Assembly: GCA_964446485.1 (NCBI GenBank) | Contig: CAYUOU010000012.1 | Span: 5,518 to 69,517 of the forward strand | Source: JBDRRP01 sp964446485 | Lineage (GTDB): Bacteria > Desulfobacterota > Desulfobacteria > Desulfobacterales > JBDRRP01 | DNA length: 64,000 bases | Direction: 5' to 3' | Shown here: piece after piece, positions 43,164-50,747 of the stretch | Layout of the letters: the number at the start of each line of letters is the position of its first letter | Position numbering within the stretch: position 1 is the first letter of the stretch | Made by a program: the position numbers and the translations under genes | The notes under the pieces: model-generated | Seen by the model: only the letters and a program-made list of their open reading frames with translations | What the model was told of the DNA's origin: nothing | Database searches by the model: none

Positions 43164-44000
43164 CTACTTTGCGGGTATCGTTCGCACGAGGCGAAACCCC
43201 AGCGTGCGCTCACGGCTGGCCGGGTTTGAGGAGGCACGATTGGCGGAGCGGCAGGAATGCCCGTGCTTGTACCAACTGCCCCCCCGTTTGACGCGCATCT
43301 CCCCTGTGTGCGGGCCTACGGGGTTCACGGTCTGATCAAGGTCATAGGGTCCGTACCAGTCGGCAACCCATTCCCACACATTCCCGGCCATGTCGTAAAG
43401 CCCCCAGGCGTTGGGGGAATACTTCCCCACCGGCGCCGGCTGGCCCGGCTTCAGCCCCTTGGACGTCACCGCTGCAACGCAGTCTTCGGATTTCAGCGGG
43501 TTGTTGCTGTACATGGCCCGACTGCAGTCGATGGCGTCCCCCCAGGGATAGGCGCTGCCGGTGCCTGCCCGCGCGGCATATTCCCACTCGGCTTCGGTGG
43601 GCAGTCGATACACGCCCTCGCCGCGGCGGTTGAGTTTGTCGATGAATTTTTGGGCGTCGAACCAGGACACCTTGACGACCGGCATGTCGCTGGGCCCTCT
43701 GCGGCCTCCAAAAAAACTACGCCCCATGATCCCCCGCCACTGGCCCAGGGTGACTTCGGTGGTCTGCATGTAAAAGGTTTTAGAAATGGTTATCCTGTGC
43801 AGGGTCTCCGAAGTACCGCGGTTCTTTTCCGTCAGGGGGCTTCCCATCATGAACCCCCCGGAGGCGATACGGACAAAGGTCATTCCCAGCGAATTGGTGA
43901 TCACGGGTTCGGCGGCGATGACCGGTGCGCTCGCCATCGTCAGGAGCACCGCCGCCAATAAAAGTGTACGCGAGCATATGTTGTTCTGTGAGAGGTCCAT
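43164..44000 (-). CDS. Exported FGE/SUMF1-fold protein lacking one catalytic cysteine
   Basis: 278 residues from ATG 44000 (GGAG seven bases upstream; ATG 44006 is too close). A Sec signal (TLLLAAVLLTMASAPVIA) precedes an FGE-sulfatase-type domain: FVRIASGGFMMGS, VTLGQWRGIMG, LPTEAEWEYAARAG, WGLYDMAGNVWEWVADWYG, VKRGGSWYKHGHSCRSANR, LGFRLVR. In formylglycine-generating enzymes two cysteines in the GGS region are needed; here the first is replaced, and only the later one (HSC) is kept. It is therefore probably a periplasmic binding or PvdO-like protein, not a sulfatase maturase. It diverges from the GNAT gene. Confidence 0.85.
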   Translation of the reverse strand: MDLSQNNICSRTLLLAAVLLTMASAPVIAAEPVITNSLGMTFVRIASGGFMMGSPLTEKNRGTSETLHRITISKTFYMQTTEVTLGQWRGIMGRSFFGGRRGPSDMPVVKVSWFDAQKFIDKLNRRGEGVYRLPTEAEWEYAARAGTGSAYPWGDAIDCSRAMYSNNPLKSEDCVAAVTSKGLKPGQPAPVGKYSPNAWGLYDMAGNVWEWVADWYGPYDLDQTVNPVGPHTGEMRVKRGGSWYKHGHSCRSANRASSNPASRERTLGFRLVRTIPAK

Positions 44001-44141
44001 TTGCATGCTCCATCGTCTGTGGGATGGTTCAGGGGGTGAGCGTGCGCCCTGACAGGGATGCGAAGGGCCGATACCAGCAGTTGTTGGAATGATAATGATT
44101 TGTCGGGAAAAAGCCAGTAAAATATTTATATTCCTCATTAT

Positions 44142-44170
44142 TTGACAGCTGTCAGCATTCCCATTATGCT
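44142..44170 (+). promoter_or_regulatory. Sigma-70-type promoter with TGACAGCTGTCA palindrome
   Basis: TTGACA (44142-44147), 17-base spacer, TATGCT (44165-44170). The -35 box is embedded in the perfect 12-bp palindrome TGACAGCTGTCA (44143-44154), which on the other strand offers CTGACA followed 17 bases later by AATATA for the divergent FGE-fold gene. One repressor could therefore control both directions. The predicted start point (about 44177) is only two bases before the ATG at 44179. Confidence 0.6.
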
Positions 44171-44178
44171 CCGCCACT

Positions 44179-45306
44179 ATGGGTTCAGACATCATTGCCA
44201 GACGTGCTTCATCGGCAGTTGAAGCCCCCGTTGCGATGCAGGTGACAACCCTTGAAGACGTCGTCGAATGCGCATCATCAATTGGAACGGGCAGCGTCAT
44301 TTTCTGGGATCAGCCGGTCCCCTTGGCCGAGGCCCTGGATCGCCTGTCTACCCTCGACGGTCGTCTCCTCCTGGGGGCGAGCATCACCCTCGACGACACC
44401 CGCCCGGAAGACATGGCCGCGGTCCAACAGGCCGGCATTGGGCTTATCTGCTGGACGCCGTCCCCGGTGGCCGATGCCGCCCCTGCGCGATCGTGCCTGA
44501 TGGCGGCATCTCGACAGGGCCTGTGGAACCACGTCCGCTTTTCTTCAGCGCCCGACGATCCCGCGGACCTGGCGGCGTTTGCTGCGAGCAACCCCAACAT
44601 TGTCCACTCCTGGCAGGTGGGGGGCAATGCGGGCACCTTTGCTGCACCGCCGCCGCATCATCCCCTTGCGGCGGGATACGGCGATGTGGCGCCGCTGGAC
44701 GGCTTACCGCTGTGGCGTAGCCTGGATGGAACAGCGGCCCTGCTCACAGTGCTTCAACTGCATGGCCGGGATCTGGTCCTGCGGCGCCGAATAGCGGTCG
44801 ACACCGGCGCGCAGTGGGACATCGGCACCGATCTGCAGTGGCATTTCGTTCTGCCGAGTGCATTGCCGGACGGGGCGATGCACGAGATTTGCCGCATGGT
44901 AACCGCCGGCGGATCGGTGAAAACGCGATGGGTGCGGCACAACCTGGAACGCGCGTTTCTCATCGCCTATGTCACCGAGCGCGGGCGCATTGTCGGCAAT
45001 TCCAGCCTCAAGCACCCCCGCGAAACATATATCCAATCGGTGAAAACCCGGTTTGGGCTCGATCTGTCCGATCATCTCGAGCGGGGGTACACATCGGTGC
45101 GGCCGGAGTACCGGGGACTAGGCCTCGGGACGCGTCTTCTGGCCGGCCTCACACAGCGCGCCGAGGGCCGAAAGCTCTTTTCCATCATCGCCGAAGACAA
45201 CATCGCGACCCAAAAAATCGCCATTCGCAATCGCACTCGAAAAGTGGCCACCGTGTTCAGCGAGGCCATAGGGAAAGAGATCGGGTTTTGGGTGCCGGAG
45301 GAATAA
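44179..45306 (+). CDS. Two-part protein with C-terminal GNAT acetyltransferase domain
   Basis: 375 residues. The last 125 form a GNAT N-acetyltransferase domain: AFLIAYVTERGRIVGNSSLKH as strands, then YTSVRPEYRGLGLGTRLLAGL with the acetyl-CoA loop RGLGLGT, and IIAEDNIATQKIAIR. The N-terminal 240 residues resemble no family I recognise; they have alternating strands and helices (GRLLLGASITLDDTRPED, AGIGLICWTPSP). There is no ribosome site before ATG 44179 and the predicted transcription start is adjacent, so it may be leaderless; ATG 44236 is an alternative. Next to RimK-like and PP-loop genes, it may acetylate an amino group of a small product. Confidence 0.75.
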   Translation: MGSDIIARRASSAVEAPVAMQVTTLEDVVECASSIGTGSVIFWDQPVPLAEALDRLSTLDGRLLLGASITLDDTRPEDMAAVQQAGIGLICWTPSPVADAAPARSCLMAASRQGLWNHVRFSSAPDDPADLAAFAASNPNIVHSWQVGGNAGTFAAPPPHHPLAAGYGDVAPLDGLPLWRSLDGTAALLTVLQLHGRDLVLRRRIAVDTGAQWDIGTDLQWHFVLPSALPDGAMHEICRMVTAGGSVKTRWVRHNLERAFLIAYVTERGRIVGNSSLKHPRETYIQSVKTRFGLDLSDHLERGYTSVRPEYRGLGLGTRLLAGLTQRAEGRKLFSIIAEDNIATQKIAIRNRTRKVATVFSEAIGKEIGFWVPEE

Positions 45307-45385
45307 GGAAGAGGATTCAAGTGAAAGAAGTAAAAACCATTTTTCATGTCTGCATGGCTTCATCAATCGACAGAGAATCACGGCC

Positions 45386-46282
45386 ATGACGATCACCATC
45401 GGTATTATATCCGTTCGGGGTGAAGACTACCCGCCCACGCGCCGGTTCATTGAAGCCGGCCGGGCGAAAGGCCATCGGGTGGTGGTGATTCACCCCTACC
45501 GGGTGTGGCCGGCGGTGGGGGGCGGTCCTTTGTCGTTGGTCCCCGCCGGCGGTGTCCAGTATGATGCCGTGATGCCGCGACAAGGCGCCGAGGTGGGGGA
45601 CGGCTGCCTGCCGCTGGTCCGCCATTTCATGGATACGGATGCGGTCGTGATCAACGATCTCGACGCCATTACCGTGTGCCGGAATCAGTTCCTGGCGCTT
45701 CAAAGACTGGTCCGCAGTGGGGTGCCGGTCCCTCACAGCGTATATATCAATGACATGTCGGGACTCGACGCAGCCTGTGGCGCATTGCCGGGAGAAACAG
45801 TGGTGGTGAAACCGGTGGTTGGCCGCCAAGGCAAAGGGATTGTATGCATGGATCGCCTGGCGCCAAAGAAGCATCCTGTCGCCGGCATTCTGAAGAGCGG
45901 CAAAGGGGCGCTGCTGCAGGCGTTTATTCCCCCTGCGGGACGCAGGGATATTCGCGTCATGGTGGTCGGGGGCCGGGTGCTCGGCGCCATGGAACTCACG
46001 CCTCGTGAAGGCGATTTCAGGGCCAACTTCCACTTGAGCGGCAAGGCAGAACCGCTGGCATTGGAAGCCCATGTGGCCGATCTCGCCGTGACCGCCGCCG
46101 GTGCCGTGGGGGCGGAGATCGCGGGCGTGGATGCGGTCATCACCCCGGAGGGGCGGCCACTGGTACTCGAGGTCAATTATTCACCCGGCTTTCAGGGTCT
46201 GGAGGCCGCCACCGGCATCGACGTTGCCGGTGGCATTCTGGATTATGTTGCCGAGAGGGTGGCCGGGGTTGGCATCGCCTGA
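45386..46282 (+). CDS. RimK-like ATP-grasp ligase
   Basis: 298 residues with the RimK/alpha-L-glutamate ligase layout: IGIISVRGEDYPPTRRFIEAGRAKGH, DAVMPRQGAEVGDGC, QFLALQRLVRSGVPVPHSV, VVVKPVVGRQGKGIVCM, QAFIPPAGRRDIRVMVVGGRVLGAM and EIAGVDAVITPEGRPLVLEVNYSPGFQGLE. Such enzymes join amino acids or related amines to a carboxyl group with ATP. It lies 80 bp after the GNAT gene and 290 bp before the PP-loop gene. A second ATP-grasp (GshB-type) is encoded in the divergent operon. Confidence 0.9.
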   Translation: MTITIGIISVRGEDYPPTRRFIEAGRAKGHRVVVIHPYRVWPAVGGGPLSLVPAGGVQYDAVMPRQGAEVGDGCLPLVRHFMDTDAVVINDLDAITVCRNQFLALQRLVRSGVPVPHSVYINDMSGLDAACGALPGETVVVKPVVGRQGKGIVCMDRLAPKKHPVAGILKSGKGALLQAFIPPAGRRDIRVMVVGGRVLGAMELTPREGDFRANFHLSGKAEPLALEAHVADLAVTAAGAVGAEIAGVDAVITPEGRPLVLEVNYSPGFQGLEAATGIDVAGGILDYVAERVAGVGIA

Positions 46283-46324
46283 CGCGGATATCCAGAATGC
46301 TTCAATTGACGTTCTGGCTGTTTC

Positions 46325-46418
46325 GTAGGGGAGGTGTTTATCTTGCTCCCGCAATTGGTAACAATGGACCCATCGCCCGGTCCACCGTGAGCGGGCGGGG
46401 ATAAACCCCGCACCCTAC
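46325..46418. repeat. Pair of inverted dispersed-repeat-like elements
   Basis: GTAGGGGAGGTGTTTATC (from 46325) and, on the opposite strand, GTAGGGTGCGGGGTTTATC (46418 backwards) are related 28-bp elements facing each other. The second is a hairpin (GCGGGG-ATAAA-CCCCGC, 46395-46411). They resemble the common GTAGGGGCGGGTTT-type intergenic repeat. The 279-bp spacer contains no gene. Confidence 0.4.
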
Positions 46419-46570
46419 ATCATCTCAATCTTCGGGCCGTTCATTGGGGACCCCACGATAGGCGCTTCGGTGCAGCGGCGAATATCATCTTTTCGAACAG
46501 CGCATGCCCAGTCACCGGAGAATAATGCATAACCGAAAACCTACTCTTTAAGACGGGAGCGGTGCCTGCC

Positions 46571-47701
46571 ATGCGGATCAGCGACATCGGCATCACAACG
46601 GAAAGCGGGCGCGCCAGGCTCCAAGCCAGGGTGCAGTGGGAGGACACCGCGCGTCCGGATGACGTCGTTTTTTTCGAAACCACCCACGCCTTCGCCGAAG
46701 ATATCGCCGTTACCGCCGACCCATTTGTCGTGGGGTGCCTGGTGCCGGCCGTCCATTTGGGCGAAAAGCGACTGACCGTGGATGGCGGCATGTGCCCGGG
46801 ATTGCGGGAGGGGCTCGTCACCGCTATGGGCATTCTCTCCCACTGGAGCGGCGGACGCTATCGGCCCCTCGCCATCGAGGCCGGATCATCCCGTGAAGAT
46901 CCATGGCCATCAACCGCCCACAATGCCGGGCTTTGTCTCAGCGGCGGCATCGATTCCCTGGCGGCGCTGCGTGTGAACCGGCTTAACTACCGGCCTGAGG
47001 ATCCCTGGTACATCAAAGACGGCCTCATGGTGCATGGGTTCGACATCGGCGGGGTTGCGGCCCGGGGCGCCAAATACCCGGTGTTCGATCGTGCCATGGC
47101 GGCTATGACGGCGGTGGCCGACGATGCCGGCATTACCCTGGTGCCGGTCTACACCAACGTGCGGCACCTCTGTGACGAAAGGGATCTGTGGCTCACCTAT
47201 TTCTTCGGGGCTGTTCTGGCGGCGGCCGGTCACGCCCTGGCCGGTCGATTGCGCCTGCTCTTCATTGCGTCTTCCTACGATATTCCACACCTTCATCCCT
47301 GCGGGTCCCACCCGATGTTGGACCCCGAGTACAGCAGCCAAGCGCTTTTAGTGCGCCACCGGGATCTGGCCTTGAGCCGACTGGAGAAACACCGGATCGT
47401 CGCCGAATGGCCGGCGGCGTTCAACAACTTCAGGGTTTGCCTTGCCAATGTGCCCGACCGATTGAACTGCGGCCGCTGCGAAAAATGCGTACGCACCATG
47501 ACGGAACTCACCGCCATCGGCAGACTCCAGGACACCCGTGCCTTCGTCGAAGACAAAGTGACGCCGGAGCACTTTGAGGGGTTCGATATCACCATCCGCG
47601 GTCGCGACCATTTCTACCGGGATTTGCTGGGCCCCCTGGCGGCGCAGGGGCGCCAGGACTTGGTGGGCACCATCCGCAGCAAGTTGGGGGATGCCGGCTG
47701 A
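46571..47701 (+). CDS. PP-loop ATP pyrophosphatase-type protein with C-terminal CxxC motif
   Basis: 376 residues from ATG 46571 (a GTG at 46562 adds three residues but sits too close to GGGAG). The PP-loop is LCLSGGIDSLAALR near 120, the adenylating motif of QueC, asparagine synthetase, ThiI and relatives. The C-terminal part has NCGRCEKCVRTM near 300, a CxxC-type zinc site like that of QueC. The N-terminal 110 residues form a mostly beta region I do not recognise. It likely adenylates a carboxyl or carbonyl oxygen for amide, thioamide or nitrile formation. Position after GNAT and RimK-like genes supports a shared pathway. Confidence 0.8.
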   Translation: MRISDIGITTESGRARLQARVQWEDTARPDDVVFFETTHAFAEDIAVTADPFVVGCLVPAVHLGEKRLTVDGGMCPGLREGLVTAMGILSHWSGGRYRPLAIEAGSSREDPWPSTAHNAGLCLSGGIDSLAALRVNRLNYRPEDPWYIKDGLMVHGFDIGGVAARGAKYPVFDRAMAAMTAVADDAGITLVPVYTNVRHLCDERDLWLTYFFGAVLAAAGHALAGRLRLLFIASSYDIPHLHPCGSHPMLDPEYSSQALLVRHRDLALSRLEKHRIVAEWPAAFNNFRVCLANVPDRLNCGRCEKCVRTMTELTAIGRLQDTRAFVEDKVTPEHFEGFDITIRGRDHFYRDLLGPLAAQGRQDLVGTIRSKLGDAG

Positions 47702-47830
47702 CGGGCTGGTATTCGTTCAGAGCGCGGGGTTCCTGTGACATCATTCATTGGGGCCCGATGTGCGGCCAAATTAGGTTCGACATTGCCTACGGAAAGTCCC
47801 GAATCACCCCGTTCGGCGTTTGAATACAGC

Positions 47831-47860
47831 TTGACAGCAATGCTAAAATATTAGATTAAT
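47831..47860 (+). promoter_or_regulatory. Probable sigma-70 promoter of second Liv operon
   Basis: TTGACA at 47831-47836 is a perfect -35. Downstream, TAGATT (47852-47857, 15-base spacer) or ATTAAT (47855-47860, 18-base spacer) could be the -10. The large inverted repeat begins immediately after. Confidence 0.5.
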
Positions 47861-47897
47861 TAAATGCCATTCAATTGAAAAATTGAATGGCATTTAA
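47860..47897. promoter_or_regulatory. 17-bp perfect inverted repeat, probable operator
   Basis: Arms TTAAATGCCATTCAATT and AATTGAATGGCATTTAA are exact reverse complements separated by GAAA. It lies right after a TTGACA promoter and about 115 bp before the livG start. The position over the start point fits a repressor operator (TetR/FadR type); as RNA it would be a stable hairpin, but no T run follows, so it is not a standard terminator. Confidence 0.6.
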
Positions 47898-48012
47898 GCT
47901 TCTGAATAAAACTCAACAGTCTGGAGGCGGAGCCTCGCAGCCTGTGGTCGACTTTCCGAAAACCATTCCGTCCACATTTCACCGTGTCGCTTTCAGTGGG
48001 GATTTTTGCATC

Positions 48013-48813
48013 ATGGAGATGCTTTCCGTCCACAACCTCTCTCTCTCTTTCGGCGGACTTCAGGTGCTGTCCGACATCAGTTTTAAAGTCAACCCGGGCG
48101 AAGTCTTCGCGATCATCGGCCCCAACGGTGCCGGGAAGACGTCGATACTCAACAGCATCAGCGGTTTCTACCGGCCGGAAAGCGGCCAGGTGGTCTTGGA
48201 TGGCCAAGATGTCTCCCGCCTGTCTCCCGACCGCCGGGCCGCCCTGGGCTTGGGGCGGACCTTCCAGAACATCGCGCTTTATCGGGGAATGTCCGTCCTG
48301 GACAACATCAAGCTCGGGGCCCACGTGAATTTGCGCACCGGCCTTTTTCCCGCCCTGTGGTACTGGGGCAGCGCCCATCGGGAAGAAATGGCGCTGCGAA
48401 AGGAGATCGAGGAAGACGTCATCGATTTTCTCGAAATCGAGCCGATCCGCAGGTTGCCGGTGGGTGCGCTGGCCTATGGCCTTCAGAAACGGGTGGAACT
48501 GGCCCGGGCCCTGGCCATGCGTCCCAAAATACTGCTCATGGACGAGCCGGTGGCTGGCATGAACGCCGAAGAAACCGAAGACATGGCACGCTTTATTCTC
48601 GATATCAGGGAAGAGCGCGGTATCACCATCGTGCTCATCGAGCACGACATGAAGGTGATCATGGACATTTCCGACAGGGTGCTGGTGCTCAATTTCGGCC
48701 AGAAACTGGCCGAGGGAAAACCGGCCGCGGTGCAGCGGCACCCCGACGTCATCACGGCATATTTAGGAGAGAAAAAGGGCGGCAATGGACATCTTCCTGC
48801 AACTTCTGGTTAG
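48013..48813 (+). CDS. livG: Second Liv-type ABC transporter ATP-binding protein LivG
   Basis: 266 residues from ATG 48013 (MEMLSVHNLSLSFGG, the family N-terminus). Walker A GPNGAGKTS, signature variant LAYGLQKRVELARAL, Walker B ILLMDEPVAGMN. The charged insert before the signature (WYWGSAHREEMALRKEIEED) has the same place as in the first LivG of the window. Its end overlaps livH by 29 bp. Confidence 0.94.
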   Translation: MEMLSVHNLSLSFGGLQVLSDISFKVNPGEVFAIIGPNGAGKTSILNSISGFYRPESGQVVLDGQDVSRLSPDRRAALGLGRTFQNIALYRGMSVLDNIKLGAHVNLRTGLFPALWYWGSAHREEMALRKEIEEDVIDFLEIEPIRRLPVGALAYGLQKRVELARALAMRPKILLMDEPVAGMNAEETEDMARFILDIREERGITIVLIEHDMKVIMDISDRVLVLNFGQKLAEGKPAAVQRHPDVITAYLGEKKGGNGHLPATSG

Positions 48814-49669
48814 CGGCGTGGCGGTGGGTGGTGTGTACGCCCTCATCGCCCTGGGTTTTGTGCTGATCTACAAGGCTACCAGCATCATCAATTTCGCCAC
48901 GGGCGAGTTCATGATGACCGGCGCCTTTATCTTCTATTCCCTGATGGTCTATGCGGGGATGCCGGCCGTTCCCGCTTTTATCGGGGTCATGGCCTGTGCC
49001 GCATTGCTCGGTTTTATCGTGGAGCGCCTGATCCTGCGGCATATGCTCGGGCAGCCCACGATCAGCATCGTCATGGTGACCATTGGTTTGAGCTCCATTC
49101 TCATGGGGCTGGCGGAGATGATCTGGGGGGCGGAGTTCAAAAGCTTTCCTGCCATTTTCCCGAGGGCGCCGATCATTGTCGGCGACATCGTTCTGCGCTC
49201 CAACATGTTCTACGGGTTCGTCATTTCAGCGGTGGCCGTCGTCATTTTTTCCCTGCTATTCAAGTACGCCAAGGTCGGGGTGGCCATGCGCGCCACAGCG
49301 GCGGACCAGACGGCCGCATTCTCCATGGGCATCAACGTCAAGTCCATGTTCACCCTGTCCTGGGCGCTGGGTGCCATTGCCGCTTCCATGGGCGGCATCA
49401 TCATCGGCAACATCGGTGGGGTGCATCCCTCCCTGGGCCATATCGGCCTCAAAATCTTCCCCGTCGTCATTTTGGGAGGTCTCGACTCCATTTTCGGCGC
49501 TGTCCTGGGCGGCTTTATCGTCGGTATCGTTGAGAACATGGCCGGCGGCTACCTGGACCCCTATTTCCATGGCGGCGTGAAGGATGTCGCGCCCTTCGTG
49601 GTGCTCGTTTTGATCCTGTTGGTCAAACCCTATGGCCTTTTCGGCAAGGAAGAAATCGAACGGCTGTAA
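48785..49669 (+). CDS. livH: Second Liv-type ABC transporter permease LivH
   Basis: 294 residues, polytopic, with FLQLLVSGVAVGGVYALIAL, ATSIINFATGEF, the coupling loop GINVKSMFTLSWALGAIA and the ending LLVKPYGLFGKEEIERL. It forms the channel with LivM, encoded 18 bp further on. Confidence 0.94.
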   Translation: MDIFLQLLVSGVAVGGVYALIALGFVLIYKATSIINFATGEFMMTGAFIFYSLMVYAGMPAVPAFIGVMACAALLGFIVERLILRHMLGQPTISIVMVTIGLSSILMGLAEMIWGAEFKSFPAIFPRAPIIVGDIVLRSNMFYGFVISAVAVVIFSLLFKYAKVGVAMRATAADQTAAFSMGINVKSMFTLSWALGAIAASMGGIIIGNIGGVHPSLGHIGLKIFPVVILGGLDSIFGAVLGGFIVGIVENMAGGYLDPYFHGGVKDVAPFVVLVLILLVKPYGLFGKEEIERL

Positions 49670-49687
49670 CGGGAGATCGGTGCGATC

Positions 49688-50731
49688 ATGAGAATCGGCG
49701 ACTTCAAGGAAACTTACGCATCGGACGAGGCCATTTTTCGCACCCCCACCGTGCGCGTGTGGATGGGGATGCTTTTCGCTGCCCTGCTGATCTTCCCGTT
49801 TTTAGCCGGCGAATACCTGCTTTACATGGCCAACCTGGTCGGGGTGGCTATTGTTGCCGCCGTGGGCCTCAACATTCTCACCGGCTATGCCGGCCAGATC
49901 TCGCTGGGCCATGCCGCCTTCGTTGGCATCGGGGCGTACACGGCCGCGATATTAACCACCCGGCTGAACGTGCCGTTTCTGATCTGCCTGCCCCTTTCGG
50001 GGGTGTCGGCCGCATTCTTTGGCATGATCGTCGGCGGCCCCTCCATGCGCATGAAGGGGCTCTACCTGTGCATCGCCACCCTGGCCGCCCAGGTCATCTT
50101 CGAATTCGTGTTTGTCCATTGGGAATCGATGACCGGCGGCATCCGGGGCATCAACCTGCCCGCGCCCACGGTGTTTGGGCTGGTGTTGGACAACGAGTTC
50201 AAGTTCTACTTCGTGACGCTGGCCGTGGTGATCGTCGTCGTGACCGCTGCCAGCAATCTTTTTCGGACGCGTGTCGGACGAGCATTTATCGCCATCCGGG
50301 ACCGGGACATATCCGCCGAGTTGATGGGAATCAATCTGTTCCGCTACAAGATGTACGCCTTCGGCATCAGTTCTTTCATTGCCGGCATCGCCGGCTGCCT
50401 GTGGGTCAATTTTCTGAGAACGGTAACCCCGGAGCATTTCCCGCTGCTTGAGAGCGTCCGCTATCTCGCCATGATCATCGTGGGCGGACTCGGCAGCATT
50501 CTCGGTGCCATCTACGGGGCGATTTTCATGACCCTGGTGCCGGAGATTCTGAAGAACGCGCTGGGGTTGCTCGCCCACCAATTTCCCACCGCCATGAGTT
50601 ACCTGTTTCCCATGCAGGAAGTCGTTTTCGGGCTGCTCATCGTGGTGTTTTTGGTGCTGGAGCCGCACGGATTGGCGGAAATCTGGCGCCGGGTGAAGGA
50701 CTATTTTCGATTGTGGCCGTTTGAACACTGA
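49688..50731 (+). CDS. livM: Second Liv-type ABC transporter permease LivM
   Basis: 347 residues with GLNILTGYAGQISLGHAAFVGIG, PSMRMKGLYLCIATLAAQ and the RTRVGRAFIAIRDRDISAEL coupling block. It is followed 16 bp later by the binding protein gene. Confidence 0.94.
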   Translation: MRIGDFKETYASDEAIFRTPTVRVWMGMLFAALLIFPFLAGEYLLYMANLVGVAIVAAVGLNILTGYAGQISLGHAAFVGIGAYTAAILTTRLNVPFLICLPLSGVSAAFFGMIVGGPSMRMKGLYLCIATLAAQVIFEFVFVHWESMTGGIRGINLPAPTVFGLVLDNEFKFYFVTLAVVIVVVTAASNLFRTRVGRAFIAIRDRDISAELMGINLFRYKMYAFGISSFIAGIAGCLWVNFLRTVTPEHFPLLESVRYLAMIIVGGLGSILGAIYGAIFMTLVPEILKNALGLLAHQFPTAMSYLFPMQEVVFGLLIVVFLVLEPHGLAEIWRRVKDYFRLWPFEH

Positions 50732-50747
50732 CCAAAGGGAGGGAATT

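Larger units (their letters stand above)
47702..48012. other. Regulatory spacer ahead of second Liv operon
   Basis: 311 bp, distinctly AT-rich in its second half, containing the promoter-like elements and the 17-bp inverted repeat listed separately. An in-frame upstream extension of livG runs from 47887 but begins inside the inverted repeat and is rejected. Confidence 0.6.

Noticed and set aside
43164..44000. Sulfatase-maturing formylglycine-generating enzyme
   Set aside because: Only one of the two catalytic cysteines is present and no sulfatase gene is nearby.
44155..44178. Normal ribosome-binding site for the GNAT gene
   Set aside because: No purine-rich stretch before ATG 44179; recorded as a possible leaderless start instead.
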